DNA of 64,000 nucleotides from Arabidopsis thaliana (GCF_000001735.4 NC_003070.9:19825971-19889970), one strand, 5' to 3'; positions 47,282-61,200 are shown, counted from the first letter of the stretch. The notes: generated from the letters alone by a model not told the origin. Program-made: numbers and translations.

Positions 47282-50044
47282 TATTATTTCTCTTATCAAA
47301 TGTCTTTATAAACCTCTTCTCAGTGGTCGAAGCTCTATCACTTGCAGATTCATTTCTTCGAGCGAACCTGCAACGAGATTATTTCACATAGATTCAAGTT
47401 TAGAGTTCACTTAAACGAGGGAGCTGAACAGCAAAAGACAGGCCAACGAACAAACAAACTCAAAAGATAAGCACATGGATTAAAACCCCTCCCAGCAAGA
47501 AAATTAATTAATTACATAAGGCTAAATGTTCGAAACGTACGACCTCGCGTATCAAATTTTATTTGAGTTCCGTTCTCAGGCCCGGCCCACATAATTGGAT
47601 ATGGGTGTGACGAGCCTAGACTTTTTAACTCTTTCAAAACAATTTGCATACTAAAAAAAGCCCACATGTGAAAAGAAAATATAATTAGCCCAAAAAAATT
47701 ATACTTCAAAAATGCCAAAGTGATAAAGTATAGGTACATTACATAAGTAGGCACACAAATCATTTTTTTGTAAACGTAGACAGATTAAATTTTTACAGCT
47801 AATAAATATAGAAATGCTAATTAATTTTTATTAACCTCTTCGTGGTTGTGGAAGCTCTAATTCACTTGTAGATTTGTTTCTTTTAGCAACTCCGAAATGA
47901 GATTGTTTTGTGCCATTTGCTTTTAGTCTTCAAAGAGTGAAATTCTGATTATTATTAGTCTTCATCGAGGAAGAAAGTAAAGAGTATATAGTAAGAGCCA
48001 CCATAAACTCTATACCTTGCAGTATGGTTTACAACGATGAGGATAAGAAAAATTACAATCAACCGGTGTCAAGTGTTAACCAACGTTTAGTCGATGTTGT
48101 TATTAATGTCATGAAAAAAATTCGTGAATAGTAGAGAGTTGGAGATGGGTTGGATTCTGAACCATTCCAAAATGGGCATGTGAGGCCCAAATCATGACTG
48201 CTTTTCTTTCCGATGGCGGCAACAGCAAAAACAAAGAAAGTCTAAATGTTTTGAAACTGCATATTTACGTGATATCAGAAATTAGAATCGTTAAGTAAAT
48301 TTAATATAATGTACTTGGGTTCTGAAATAATGTAAGAAAATACTACTGTATAGTACACATTTTCTTGTAATGTAATAAGTTAAAAAGGAGAAAAGCAAAA
48401 ACAAAATGAAATAGGAAGGATTTTGTCATTATGTTCCACGTGGGGTGGCTCGACCTCTGTTGTACTATCATGTGCTGAATCTAAAGAGCATTCATTATGA
48501 TTAGTCTCCTAAAAATCTTAAGTTCTGAACGAATTCACTTTTTCCAAATTTTGAAATTCTGTATTATTTTTGATATCTTGAATATAATATAGGAATTACA
48601 AAAAAAAAAAAGGTGTCCGTACAGATCAAGATTTGAGAGGGAAAAAGATAGAAAACATTCTAATAAGAGTGACTGAAACCATTTGGGCTTTCTGAATTTC
48701 TTCGTTTCTGCTTATCTCTAGATTCCTCTTTTGGACGATGTATCAGTTTCACTCCTTTGGAACTTGCATTTTCCTTTTTTGTTTTCAACATTTTCTTTTA
48801 GCATCCATTATTGAGTGAATATGTGTAAATCAGTAAATGATACATATCCACATACTATAAGGTAGGAGTGTGAAGAAGAAAAAAAATAATAATAAATAAG
48901 GTAGGAGTGTCTGATTTAGTTTTAGATTTCTATTTTTTAATCTATATATACACCCACACATTTATCTGGTTTTCAATTTTTCAATTTAGCAAATTCTAAA
49001 TACCAAACGTCCAAACCAAATCAAAACCAACATAAATATACAAACGGAACCCAAATTACTAGTATATCTGAATGATTCAATACCGAACTCGAATCAAATC
49101 AAGAACCGAATTAGATATCCGATCGTTTTGAAAATAGAAATTTTTTATCAAGAAAAATAAAAGTTATATATATATTTTTTTGATACTTTGAGTATTTTTT
49201 ATAATTTGAATTATTTTAGATATATTTAGGTAAGACAATTATTAAAGTACATGAATGAAGTCTAAACCTATAACCGAGAAACCAAATCTAAATGAAACCG
49301 ATCCGAAAGCAATCGACCTAGTATTTCACATATTTACAAGTGTATTTTCCTTTGTCAAGTTTTATATTTAGTACGGATCAGTTTATTTATGGGTTAATAC
49401 AATTTGTGTTTGTATAAATAAATGATTAGTCACAAACGTAAACGTGTAAAACCTAATTTTTTCACGCACCATGCTTTAAATTGGATTCTGGGACAATGGC
49501 ACATTGGCACAATGACATGCCAGTGTTGCAGCGTAATCACATCTAACAGAGAAACCAGTGATGATGGTTACTCTGAGTCACTGACGTCACTTTTCATGGA
49601 CTAGCGTCATCTTTGACCAAATCTACCTTTGCTTTTACCATTAATTTTTACTATTATGTTCATTCGCCTCAAAACATTTACTCGGTTTATTTCCCTAGTT
49701 TTCTAGTCTTACATTCGAGTTTTCTACTTGAGGCAACATACAAAAAATTATGTCGACTTTAAATTCTTAGCATGAAAAATATATTTTTGTGGGAAAGATT
49801 TGATCAAACCACCAAACGGTCGGTCAAACTATATTTATTTAAATGATAAACTATAAATCATTTACGATGAAATTTGACATTCAAGTAAAAGCCAACAAGA
49901 TGTTTATAAAATGAACCCTTTTATCTTAAAAAACTCCTATGGTTTTCAAAATTGCAAATCAAGTGAATTAAATAGACCAAACAAAAAACAATGTATGTAG
50001 CGAATGCAAAATATACTATTAAAACAAACATAATTAATAAGTGG

Positions 50045-50252
50045 TAGAGATGTCAATCGGACTTCCAGTCTGAGGGTCTATTCCGTTAGATATGCCGGCC
50101 GGTCCGTTAGATCAATGAGCATTACAGAGCGGATATGGGTTTCGTTTTGTCGTCCGCAGTCTTTGGCGGACCAGACCGTCGCGGAATGAAGAGAAGCGAG
50201 GTCCGTCACGGAGCGCCTGTTTGAGCGCGAACTCGCCCGTCTGACACTCTTA
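50045..50252. mobile_element. hAT-type MITE, about 208 bp
   Basis: The left end is TAGAGATGTCA, the right end TGACACTCTTA (inverse TAAGAGTGTCA). The flanking 8-mers are ATAAGTGG and ATAAGCGG, a target-site duplication with one difference. Eight-bp duplications and TAGRG-type ends are hallmarks of hAT elements. The interior is markedly more GC-rich than its surroundings and encodes nothing. The one-base difference in the duplication implies some age. Confidence 0.7.
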
Positions 50253-50745
50253 ATAAGCGGTATAAAAACAAACATCAAAAAATTAATAGATAAAGTAAAA
50301 ATTACTAACAAATAAATTTGGTGACATACATAACCACATTATACCGCCATTTTCTTTTTGTCACATTCATTACCATAATAGCTATAGACAATAGCCAATT
50401 CAAGATTTATAGAAGACTTGCATTTAAAGGAATTTTTCTAAGTTGGATTTCAAGATTCATAGAACACTTACTCAATATACAATCCATAAAAGCTTATGAA
50501 TATGCCTTTTCCCATCCCTATAAAGTAGTTATACACAATAATCAACATCAATCAATTCATATTTGACGACAGATTAATGGGTAATTATGTTTAAGACAAC
50601 TACACAACATCTTAATTGTCGAGTTGAATATTCATAACTACACTTTAAGAAATTTTAGTTTTACACGCCAATAGATAAATTTTAAAAGGAAATTTATGAC
50701 ATCAATATTCATGTTTATCCCAAGTGTCGACGAAATTGAAAATAT

Positions 50746-51731
50746 ATGTATTAAAATAAAAATGAGGCTTTTGAATTAAGTATTAGCTATTTTCTTTAAT
50801 CACCTAACTTGCTCCAAAAGAAACCACCATCTGTTTTATGCATAATGGCATATTTGCAAACTATACGCATATCAAAACATGTGGTTCGAAGGATATGAAG
50901 TATAACGCAAGATTTCGGTATATTCTATGCTCCATAACACAAAGTCAAGTGAAATAATACAATCATATATTTCTTTTTAGGTCACAAAATATTCTATGCT
51001 TGATAAAACATTGTTTTATGGATACCAAAAAAGCAAAAAGAATACACAATAATACTTGTGCAATGCAAGTGTCGGTATACCAAACCCACTACTACTCCGA
51101 CTCTCCGAGTTATATAACCGCTCCATTATCAATAAATCTACACTTTAGCATACGTATAACCGACTCAAACATTTTGCTTTTGTTAAATAACAAATTCACA
51201 CACTCACTCTACTTTAAATTAACAAACGAATCTTTAATTTGATAATATGGCCGGATTTTAAGAATGGAATCCCATATTAATATCGGAACGTGTATCTTAG
51301 TGTTGAAATATTACAAGACTCTTTAAGAGAAATAAATTGCAAAGGCCAAAAGAATGCATAAATCTTTGTCGCCAAGTGCTACTATTTTCTGATTATTTTT
51401 GCATATAAAAGTTTTTATTATTATTATTATGCATGTTAGAAAACTTAGGGGTGCATGGCTCCTTAGTTTTTGAGACTTGGCTCCATATTGGAAGTTGTCA
51501 TGTGATTTGGTTGATGGTACTTTGAGTGGAAGAAGGAAAGCGGAGTTGTGTACGCGGTTTGCGGGTCTTAGCATATCCATCGTCGTGTGACTCTCTTCAT
51601 CGAATTGAAGATGGGTCTGATTCTAGTGATTAAAAGTTTCGACGAATCGTGATATGATTTTGGTAGTGAGTACTCATGTATTAAAATAAAAATGAGGCTT
51701 TTGAATTAAGTATTAGCTATTTTCTTTAATC
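50746..51731. repeat. Identical 56-bp direct repeats, 930 bp apart
   Basis: 50746-50801 and 51676-51731 are identical (core TGAGGCTTTTGAATTAAG). The intervening sequence is not repeated elsewhere in the window. It could be a segmental duplication remnant or terminal repeats of an insertion; no coding function is seen. Confidence 0.9.
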
Positions 51732-53755
51732 GATTAGTTTAGAGTGCGTCGGCCTAAACCGCTTCTATTTATTTTTTATTAGGACTGAAATTTTTTTTAT
51801 TAAGAAATGTTAGAAAATTTGTATAGTTATATTTATTTGGAAATTGGATAGTCAAGACTTTTGAAAAATAATAACTAACAACAACAATTAACCGTAGAAT
51901 TTGATACTTTAAATCTAAATTTAAGTTAAAATTTCGATTATAACATTTGTTATTAATCGGAACCATAATATTGGGATTCATAGTGTACTACTGTATGTAT
52001 AAATTTGGGATAAATGTATACGTATGTAAGTAAATGTGTAAGCGTAAATTTGGGTATACGAAAGTGTCTGTAAAAAAAAAAGAATAAAAAAGAACGATGA
52101 AGCCAGAAGAAGAAAAAAATCTCGTGCGAAAGAAGCCAATAAGAGATGAGTGCAAATTACGAGGTCACTTATTACATCTTGATGTGATTACTGATTTTCC
52201 CTATCATACCCAAATCTATCTTACTAGCTTCGTTTACATATTTTCTATTGTATCATCCATTAATACATTATGTGATTCTCAGTAGCTAAAGTTTTGTTTA
52301 CGAATTAGATATATTGATCTTGAAACGTTAATAAACTTAGAGTTGGTATATGTATCTCTAGAACAAATTTCGTTTCGTACACGGTACAAAAATTCTTATT
52401 TGTACATGTAGTTTGTTTATTTACTAGTTAATTCCCTTATTAAACCCGTACAGGTAAATGTTAAAACTCATCAGGCGATTTTACGTACTATAGTTAGATG
52501 CAGTGTTGATACAATGAATTTGTTTATTCGATTAATAAATAATTAAGTTCGTTGAATATACGTATACTACTCCTCCGTAAAATGCATTTATAACTACAAG
52601 AAATAATGTAATGGTTAAATTATTTGCATTTTTTCGCTTAACAAGATACTATTAAAAAAGGTTTAATAATAAACATAAACATAAAAAATATCAAATGTTT
52701 GTAGTGTATTACCACATTTTATTTTAGTTGCTCTTATTTTTTTATTTTTGTTTCGGACATAACACAATTTTGTATAGATGTTATAGGAGCGTAGACGTCA
52801 CTTCCCATAAATCGCGAGTGGGGCTATTAGGATGTTGTAAGCTCCAAAGTACAAAGAAAAAAATCGAACAGTACCGAAAGCGAAGTAAGCAGATTTTTTT
52901 AAGTATAGTTATTTACAAATTACAAATTAACAATTATTTTCTTAAACCTTTTTTTTTTGTTGAATTTTTTGTCAACATCTTTTTATTTCTTTGATTCAAC
53001 GATAAAGCGAAATTATGGAGAGAAAAAAAAAAGCAAGAATCAAAAACATGTCTCGTGAAGCAGCAGTTGAACAAGAACTGTTATTTTTTTGCATAACATT
53101 TAATATATTACCATTTCCGAAATTTTCTTATCCATTTTTTTAAGTTTATTACCAAAAAAGTAGCTTAAGAAAAAATTTAATCCAAGAAGAAAAAAAAGTT
53201 TTGTTAATTTGGAACTGTGTTGTAGATTTTGAACATAATTTTAAAAGTTTGTTAAAGTCAATTCTGTTATTTATTTTCTTTCACTTTGCTAGAAATTTAT
53301 TATTATTAAACTCTGCTTTCGATTTCTATTTTTTAATTATAGAATAATTAATTATAACCTTTCTTTTTCTTTGTCAATATTAAATAACTTTTTTAATTTA
53401 TAATAATAATTAAAAAATGTTAAATATTGGGTCTGGTTCTCCATCTTCACTCCTCTTCTTCTGTGAACCTTCTCTCCTCTCTCTCTTCTCTTCACTGAGA
53501 AAAAACAAGTTTTCTCTCTCTAGGCACTCACATTCATTCTTTGCTTCAACCTTTTAATTCACGAGATCCCCAATCTCTCTTTCGATGCCTTTTCACAGAG
53601 TATCTAATCCTCCTCCTCCTCCATTCATCTTCTCCTTCTCCATTCTTCTCCGTCGTCTCCATTAACAAACAACCATTTCTCTCACCGGAACTCCATTTTA
53701 GGGTTTTCTTCGATTCTCTCAAATTTCATTCCTTTCACTCACCACAACACTCAAA

Positions 53756-56405
53756 ATGCCCAAGTCAGTTAAACCCATCTCTGAATCTGACAAACTCTCC
53801 GATCATCTCCGTGATTCATCACTAACCTCCGAGATCAACAAACCTGATTTCCGTGAGCTAGATCTTGGTTCACCGGTTTCTCCGCTTCGTTCTCAGCCAC
53901 GTGGACTCACCACCACCACTACTACTACAACCACTAGTAGCAGTAGTTCTAGCTCTTCCGGATCTGTAACGGGTCGGATTAAACATGCTCCGGTTATCGG
54001 AAGATCTAATTCTGTTCGTAGTCAATCTAATTCGTCTAGTGGGAATAATAATCTAAGACCGAGATCGGACTCTGCTACAACTTCTTCTTCTTCTCATTCA
54101 CAACCACTTCTCTCCTCCTCCTCCTCCTCTGCTACTTCTCCAGCTCCGACGTCTCCGGCGAATGTACTTCCCACCGGAAACATTTGTCCTTCTGGGAAGA
54201 TCCAAATCACTGGAATGACTCAAAGCCGTTCAAGAAGCGATGTTCTTGGATCTGGTACTGGAACTTATGGACATGGAAGTATAATGCGAGGAGGTGGTAT
54301 ATCTCCGGCCAAACCTACCAACACCGGAGGAGGATCCAACTCGCCGGTAAATGTCGGTAGCTCTAGTAGAAGTAGTAGTACTGTTGCTACGGGAGAGACT
54401 CCTATATGGAAAAAAGCGATTTTAGGTTCGGATTCAGAGGAAGTGAAGAGAGTAGGGAATGAAATGTATAGGAAAGGTTTGTTTAATGAGGCTTTGAAGT
54501 TGTATGATAGAGCAATAGCTTTATCTCCGACTAACGCTGCTTACCGGAGTAATCGAGCTGCCGCATTGATTGGTTTGTCTCGAATTGGTGAAGCTGTTAA
54601 GGAATGTGAAGATGCTGTTAGATCGGATCCTAACTATGGAAGAGCTCATCACCGTTTGGCCTTATTGCTTATTAGGTAAAGCATTCGTTTCTTGATACAT
54701 TGTTGGTGATGTGTTTCTTAGACTTCAATGTGTGTCTGGTCTTTAATTACTTGGTTGGATTGCAGATTAGGTCAGGTTAATAGTGCAAGGAAGCATCTTT
54801 GTTTTCTTGGGAGACCATCAGATCCCATGGAGTTGCAGAAGCTTGAAGCAGTGGAGAAACATTTGATTAAATGTGTTGATGCGCGAAGAGTCACTGATTG
54901 GAAAACAGTTTTGATAGAAGCAGATGCTGCTATTGTTTCTGGAGCTGATTTTTCTCCACAGGTAAGAATCAAATTATGTGGGATTAGATGTTTCCTTGTG
55001 AACTTTAATATCTTTTAACTGCTGTGTCTTATATGTATCTACAGCTATTTATGTGTAAAGTAGAAGCATTCTTGAAACTTCACCGGCTTGATGATGCACA
55101 GTCAAAGCTATTAGAAGTTCCTAAAGTAGAGCCGTTCCCTGTATCTTGTTCGCAGACTCGGTTTTCTGGTATGGCTTGTGAAGCTTATATATATTTTGTC
55201 AAAGCTCAAATCGAGATGGCTTTAGGAAGGTGAGATAAGAGAGTCATTTTCAAATGCTTGTGTTAAGTAAACTATTGAATGCCATCAGTTAAAAAAGGGG
55301 TTAAAGAGTAGATGATGAATCCTTGCAGGTTTGAAAATGCAGTTATGGCTGCTGAGAAAGCTAGCCAAATCGATCCAAGATGCAACGAAGTTGCTATGTT
55401 ACATAATACTGTTACATTGGTTGCTAGGGCTCGTGCTCGTGGCAATGATCTTTATAAATCAGAAAGATACACTGAAGCAAGTTCAGCTTATGCTGAAGGC
55501 CTTAGGCTTGATCCTTGCAACGCTATTCTATATTGTAATCGAGCAGCTTGTTGGTTTAAACTTGGAATGTGGGAACGCTCGATTGAAGATTGTAACCAAG
55601 CGCTGCGTTATCAACCAAGTTACACAAAGCCACTTCTTCGGAGGGCTGCCTCAAATAGCAAGGTAAATAATACATGTAAAACCGCGTTTTTGACTTAGTT
55701 TTGCTTCTAATTTGTTCTACTCTGATTCTCGAGGTTTTTGTCCAAGTGTAGATGGAAAGATGGGGAGCTGCAGTGAGTGATTATGAGGCCTTGATAAGAG
55801 AACTTCCTCATGACAAGGAAGTTGCTGAATCTTTATTCCATGCTCAAGTTGCATTGAAGAAATCTCGTGGAGAAGAAGTTTTAAATATGGAATTTGGTGG
55901 CGAAGTAGAGGAAATTTATAGTCTTGAACAGTTTAAATCTGCCATGAATTTACCAGGTAAAACATAGCTTCTCTGCTTCTCACATTAAAACCTTTTCTTG
56001 ATTGGAACTCTGGATCTAATTTATGGAATTTGGGATGTGATACTTCAATCAAACACAGGAGTTTCGGTTATCCATTTCTCGACAGCCTCTGATCATCAAT
56101 GCAAGCAAATATCTCCATTCGTGGACTCGCTATGTACTCGTTACCCATCTATACACTTCCTCAAGGTAAAAGTTACATGAAAACTTTTCTCATTGTAGTG
56201 ACTCATATAACTCTGGGAAGAGATTGACTCTAAATTCTACCTTTCTGGTCAGGTGGATATCGATAAATGTCCTTCAATAGGTAATGCAGAGAATGTGAGG
56301 GTTGTACCGACAGTGAAGATATACAAGAACGGTAGTCGGGTTAAGGAGATTGTCTGTCCAAGCAAAGAAGTGTTGGAGTACTCGGTGAGACACTATAGCG
56401 GTTAA
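53756..56405 (+). CDS. TTL1: TTL1, tetratricopeptide-repeat thioredoxin-like protein, 699 aa
   Basis: Exons 53756-54675, 54766-54961, 55045-55229, 55329-55662, 55752-55956, 56059-56165 and 56253-56405 join to 699 residues. Residues 1 to about 215 are disordered and rich in Ser, Thr and Asn (a run of nine Thr, then eight Ser). Residues about 225-590 hold six or so TPR units (e.g. [40 protein letters not shown]). The C-terminal 100 residues are thioredoxin-like ([14 protein letters not shown]) but lack the CxxC redox pair, as is known for TTL proteins. TTL1 (AT1G53300) is reported in osmotic/salt stress and ABA responses and as a scaffold in brassinosteroid signalling. A scaffold role fits TPR plus a redox-dead fold. 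Confidence 0.96.
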
Positions 56406-58290
56406 TAACTTCTTCTTCACTCTTCTGCAACCTCCCCATACCCTTAAGCTTAATAATCCCACTTTTACTTCATAAGATGCTTCATTACAAGGGAACCCAT
56501 TAGTGTAGAGTATCAATCAGGTCTTTATGATTTGTTCATTCATTCACCTCTTCATTGCCCTGTGATCTCTGTCTCTGTATTTTCTGTTCTATTGTCTTCT
56601 TCCCTCCATTCATTTTTCCCTACAGATTGAGATTGCATTGGCTCCTTCTTCCTTTAGCTTCACTTGTTGTTAGGTACTGAGAGATGTTACTGGTTGGAGA
56701 TTACTCTGTGTGTACATAAGAGAAGTTGGGATGTGAGTGAAGAAGAAGGGGCTACTAAAAGGGCAAAGAGGAAGATTTGGATTCTTCTTCATTTTCAATT
56801 TTTACTTTTAGGGCTTAGTGAAACCAAGAAGATAGTGAACCATCTTGTCATTTCAATTCTACTCTTTTTTTTCTCAACATTTTCATCAATAAAAAGTTAC
56901 ATATCTTATATTCATTTTCTGCTAAGTTTTAGTGTTTTTATTTCATACATTCAGCTCCAAATTCATACATACTTGATACTTGCATCTAAAAATACTTTGG
57001 TAATAGATGAATCCTGAAATATTTACCTATTAAAAAAAAATACGTATAAATGGCAAATCTATTATTAAAAATTACATGTCAGCCTAAGAAAAGAGACTTG
57101 TGTGAATGATTTGAAAATTGGGTGTTAATACTTTAGTCGTTGACATATAAAAAAAGGGAGATACGGGTTTAATTAGAGATTGATTTGGTTTGTAATGAAA
57201 GCGACGGTTGTTAATAACGCTTTGTTCTTTTGTGTTAATTGCCTCTCTTTAAGGGTTAAACAAAAAAGAAAAGAGAATCCAAAATATGCGCATTATAAAT
57301 TCTTTTCCTTTGTTTAATTATTATTTTGTAATACTTTTAAAAGGGAAAACAATAATAACATAACGCCCAAAAATTAATAATAATTACTACACTATAGTAT
57401 AAAATAAAATAAAGGTTTGGAAGGTTATGAACTTTATTATGGTCGTTAGCCGGTGCTATTCTACCGCCGGCCAAAGTCGGTGCCCTTAATTCGTGGTAGT
57501 TTGACACGTATTTTTCTCTTTTTATTTTAAACTATATTTTGATGGATAACATATGTTTGGTCGTCTTCAACTTTTAGCTAAATTTGAGTTTATTATTATT
57601 ATTATATCACAGAAAAGCCAATTTACTAATAATAATAAAATTTCTGTTTTTTTGCATCATTAGTGGAGGCGCGTGATTAACACTCACCGACTAAGACTAG
57701 TGTGAACTTTTTGACCTCAGTGAAATTAAATTAAAGCATAAAGTACGTTGGTGAAAAACCGGTACACCGTACATGTACGCTATAAATTCTCACAATTAAT
57801 ACAGAGCCGTTGGGACGTTACTCGAACTAGAAAATGCACACCGTGTCTATATACGAGACTCAAACACCGTGTCGTTTTCTTCGAACCATTTTTGCTTTTT
57901 AACGGCCTCTTTCCGCAAACATGTCTGCCGTTTTTCGGGACCACAAACATACTCAAACTACATGTTTGTTTACACAATGATGAACAAAAAGCCGAACCAA
58001 ACCAGACCGAAGTGTTTTAAGCAACTAAGTCAGTGCCGTTCTTGGTCTAGTGGTGTAGATAAGAAAATAAACAAGAAAAGATTCTCTTGTTCTGTTTTAT
58101 TAAACTTGAGAAAAAAACAGAGCATGTGTTCAATGATCTCGAAGTACTCGTACACGAAAATCAACATTTTGACGGTGGATACATAAAATAAACCAGAATC
58201 CAACCTTATTTTCCAAATCTGTAGTTAAAAAAAGGAGAGACTTGAGAGAGAAAGAGAGATTCAAAGTTTGTTTAACCATCTCTTTGTAGC
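56406..58290. other. Convergent 3' ends of TTL1 and PPC1
   Basis: The TTL1 3' UTR probably reaches about 56900. The PPC1 3' UTR occupies the last 200-300 bp before 58291. 57740-58180 is less AT-rich and open in more than one frame but matches nothing I know. A 13-base match to the tRNA-Pro A-box region is at 58042-58054. Confidence 0.55.
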
Positions 58291-61200
58291 TTAACCGGTG
58301 TTTTGTAGACCAGCAGCAATACCCTTCATCGTCAAGATGAGTGTATCTTCAAGTCCTGGCGCGTATTCGCTAGTCGGGTTAAGCTCGATGAGTTCTTTTG
58401 CTGGTTTGCTCGATTCCGCTATCTCCTTAGAAATGTGTGGTCGCAGAGTCACATGGTAACTCGGATCACGGATTCTCTTCAATGTGTAAGCTTGACAGAC
58501 ATTGAGAGTTGTAATGTAAGAATCACGAAGTCTCAGTCTCTGTTTCAAGTAAGGATCACCTTCAAGAAGATCTTTGTGTCCAGCGGTCTGCAAACAGCAA
58601 AGCCATTCAGACAAAACCTTACAATAATAATAAGAAGAAAGAAGTCAAGAAGGCTCTGTTTTTACCTGGAGGATGAGTTTCTTGGTTTCTTCGAAGTTAG
58701 CTCTGAGTTTCTCACCAAAAGGCCAGAGTTCCTCTGAAACAAGAAGCTTATCGTACAAAGCAGCAATACCAGGATCTCCTTTAGCGAACACCATTTCGAT
58801 TAGATCAATGGTGACTCTAAAGAAAGGCCAGTGTTGGTACATATCTTGGAGCATATGGAGGTTCCTGACGTCTTTTTCGATCACATGTCTAATTGCTGAT
58901 CCGAATCCAAGCCATACAGGAAGATGGAATCTTGTTTGAGTCCAAGCGAAGATCCATGGAATTGCACGGAGAGATTCAATGCCACCGCTTGGTTTACGCT
59001 TCGAAGGTCTGCTTCCGATATTCATACGTCCATACTCCAGTTCCGGTGTAGCCTGCAACAGATTTTAAGATTCTGTGAGTTTTAAGACTCTGTGGGGTGA
59101 GTTAAAGATTCCGAGTGAATGTAATAATACTTACGAGGCGGAAGTACTCGACAAACCGAGGTTCTTGGAACACAACTGAGCGATACTCCTCGGTTGCAAC
59201 AACCGCCATTTCATCCAGCAAAGCGCGCCATTCTGGTTTAGGCGAAATTGGAGGACGCATACCGTGCTCGAGTGTAGCAGCTGTGAAACGCTGAAGTGTT
59301 CTAAAGCATAAGTGCTCTTCACCAAACGATTGCTCGATGACTTCACCTTGAACTGTGACACGGAGGGAACCGTTAATAGTATCCGGAGGCTGAGACAATA
59401 TAGCAAGATGGGTTGGTCCACCTCCTCTTCCGACCGTGCCACCACGACCGTGAAACATTGTTAGCTTCACACCGTACTCTTTAGCAACCTTCACAAGCTC
59501 TTCTTGAGCTTTGTATAACTGCCAAGCAGCAGATAACCGTCCAGCATCTTTTCCTGAATCCGAATAACCAATCATAACCTCTTGCTTACCGTTAATTCGG
59601 TTTTTGTACCAATCAACAGAAAAGAGCCTAGCAACTGCAGCAGGAGCTGCTTCCAGATCTGCTAGCTTCTCAAAGAGCGGAACAACTCTCAAAGGCTGTT
59701 TCACTCGGCATTCACGCTGTAAAAGCTCAACAGCTAATACATCAGAAGGTGCAGTTGCCATAGAGATAATGTAAGCACCAAAGCTATCTGCTGGTAGCTC
59801 GGCTATGACATGAAACGTGTCCAGAACATCAGCTATTTCTTCGGTTTTAGGAAGATCAGAACCGAAAAGCGGACGTTTGCCACTTAGCTCAGATAAAAGC
59901 CATTCTTGGCGGCGTTCTTCAGACCACTCTCTGTAGGATCCGATATCTAAATGCGTGGTGATAGCATCCAATACATCAGTGTGGCGGTCAGATTCTTGCC
60001 TTATGTCAAGTCTCACAAGAGAGAGCCCAAAGGTTGAGACTTGCCTCAAGAAATCAAGAAGGCTTCCATCTGCTATTGGACGATCACCACATGAACACAG
60101 AGATCGGTAACAGAGCTCAAGAGGTTCCAAGAACTACACAAATAGCATGAGAGAGTGGTTTAGTACCAAATCATAACCGGGAGTTAAAAGATTCTAATTG
60201 CAATGATACCTGTTCCAAGTTAATGAAAGTAGCCTCTACAGGGACATCAGAGTGTCCATTGCTGAGCAGTTGATGAGCGCGTTCACGTGTGTGATAAAGC
60301 TTGTCCCTTACATCGCCAAGAATCACACGGTATGGCTCAGTTGTAGGAATTGACTTCCAGAATTCTGCAATCAAGACAATGAATGATAGGTTCCAAATTA
60401 AATCGGTTCCAGACACATAGCTTAAACATAAACAAAATGCTCAAAATCGGTTATTTTTCTTACCTATGTAATGTTTTGCAGCATCTTTCCTCGAATTTGC
60501 ATGAACTTCATCAGCTCGCGCACGCAGCTCGTCATTGCAACGCCACATAGACATCTATGAAAGAAGCAGTAATCATGAAATGAGGTGATACATAAATAAA
60601 AGAAAGTAAGGAGACTAAACTCAAAAAAAGAACTCGAGATCAAACCTCAAACATAAGATCTTCGATTTGGTTAAAGTACATAGTAGCAGCCATCATTCTA
60701 GCTAACAAGCAAACATCTCTGGTGACTTCAGGTGTAACCCTTGGGTTACCTGCAAATACACATATATTGTGAGTTTGTGACATGAGTAAAACCATTAAGA
60801 GAGGGAGCGCAATAAGAGAGCTATGCGAGAAGGACTTGTAGAAATGTACCGTCACGATCACCACCCATCCAAGAAGAGAACTGAATCAATGGAGCATTAT
60901 ATGGAACACGTTCTTCGATCCCTATGTTTTTCAAAGCCGTGTCAACACGGCGCAGAAACTTAGGAACACCTTTCCAGATAGTTTCATGGAAATAACTCAT
61001 TCCCGCTCTCATCTCATCTTGAGGAGTAGGTGGTGTTCTTTTGATTTCATCTGTTCGGAATGCAGCTTGAATCTAACAAAAACCCAAGTTTTTTTTCCAT
61101 TAGTTTCCAAAATCATGTAAATATGAAGAATCCAATAAGATTTTACCTCTCTCTGAAGAGCCTCATCGAGCTCTTGCTTGTCATCAGGAGTAATATCCTT

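Larger units (their letters stand above)
47282..53755. other. Large transposon-scarred intergenic region and TTL1 leader
   Basis: No gene is supported. 47309-47392 (3' UTR of the GT31 gene) recurs in diverged form at 47831-47915. A perfect G-box (CCACGTGG) is near 48437. 49000-49320 has degenerate ACCGAA/CCGAAC-type repeats like non-autonomous DNA transposons. A hAT-like MITE is at 50045-50252. A 56-bp direct repeat is at 50746 and 51676. From about 53430 the sequence becomes CT-rich and is the TTL1 5' UTR. Confidence 0.65.

Noticed and set aside
57748..58186. Two overlapping frames of 90 and 105 codons between TTL1 and PPC1
   Set aside because: Open in more than one frame with no homology I recognise; more likely chance or transposon debris.
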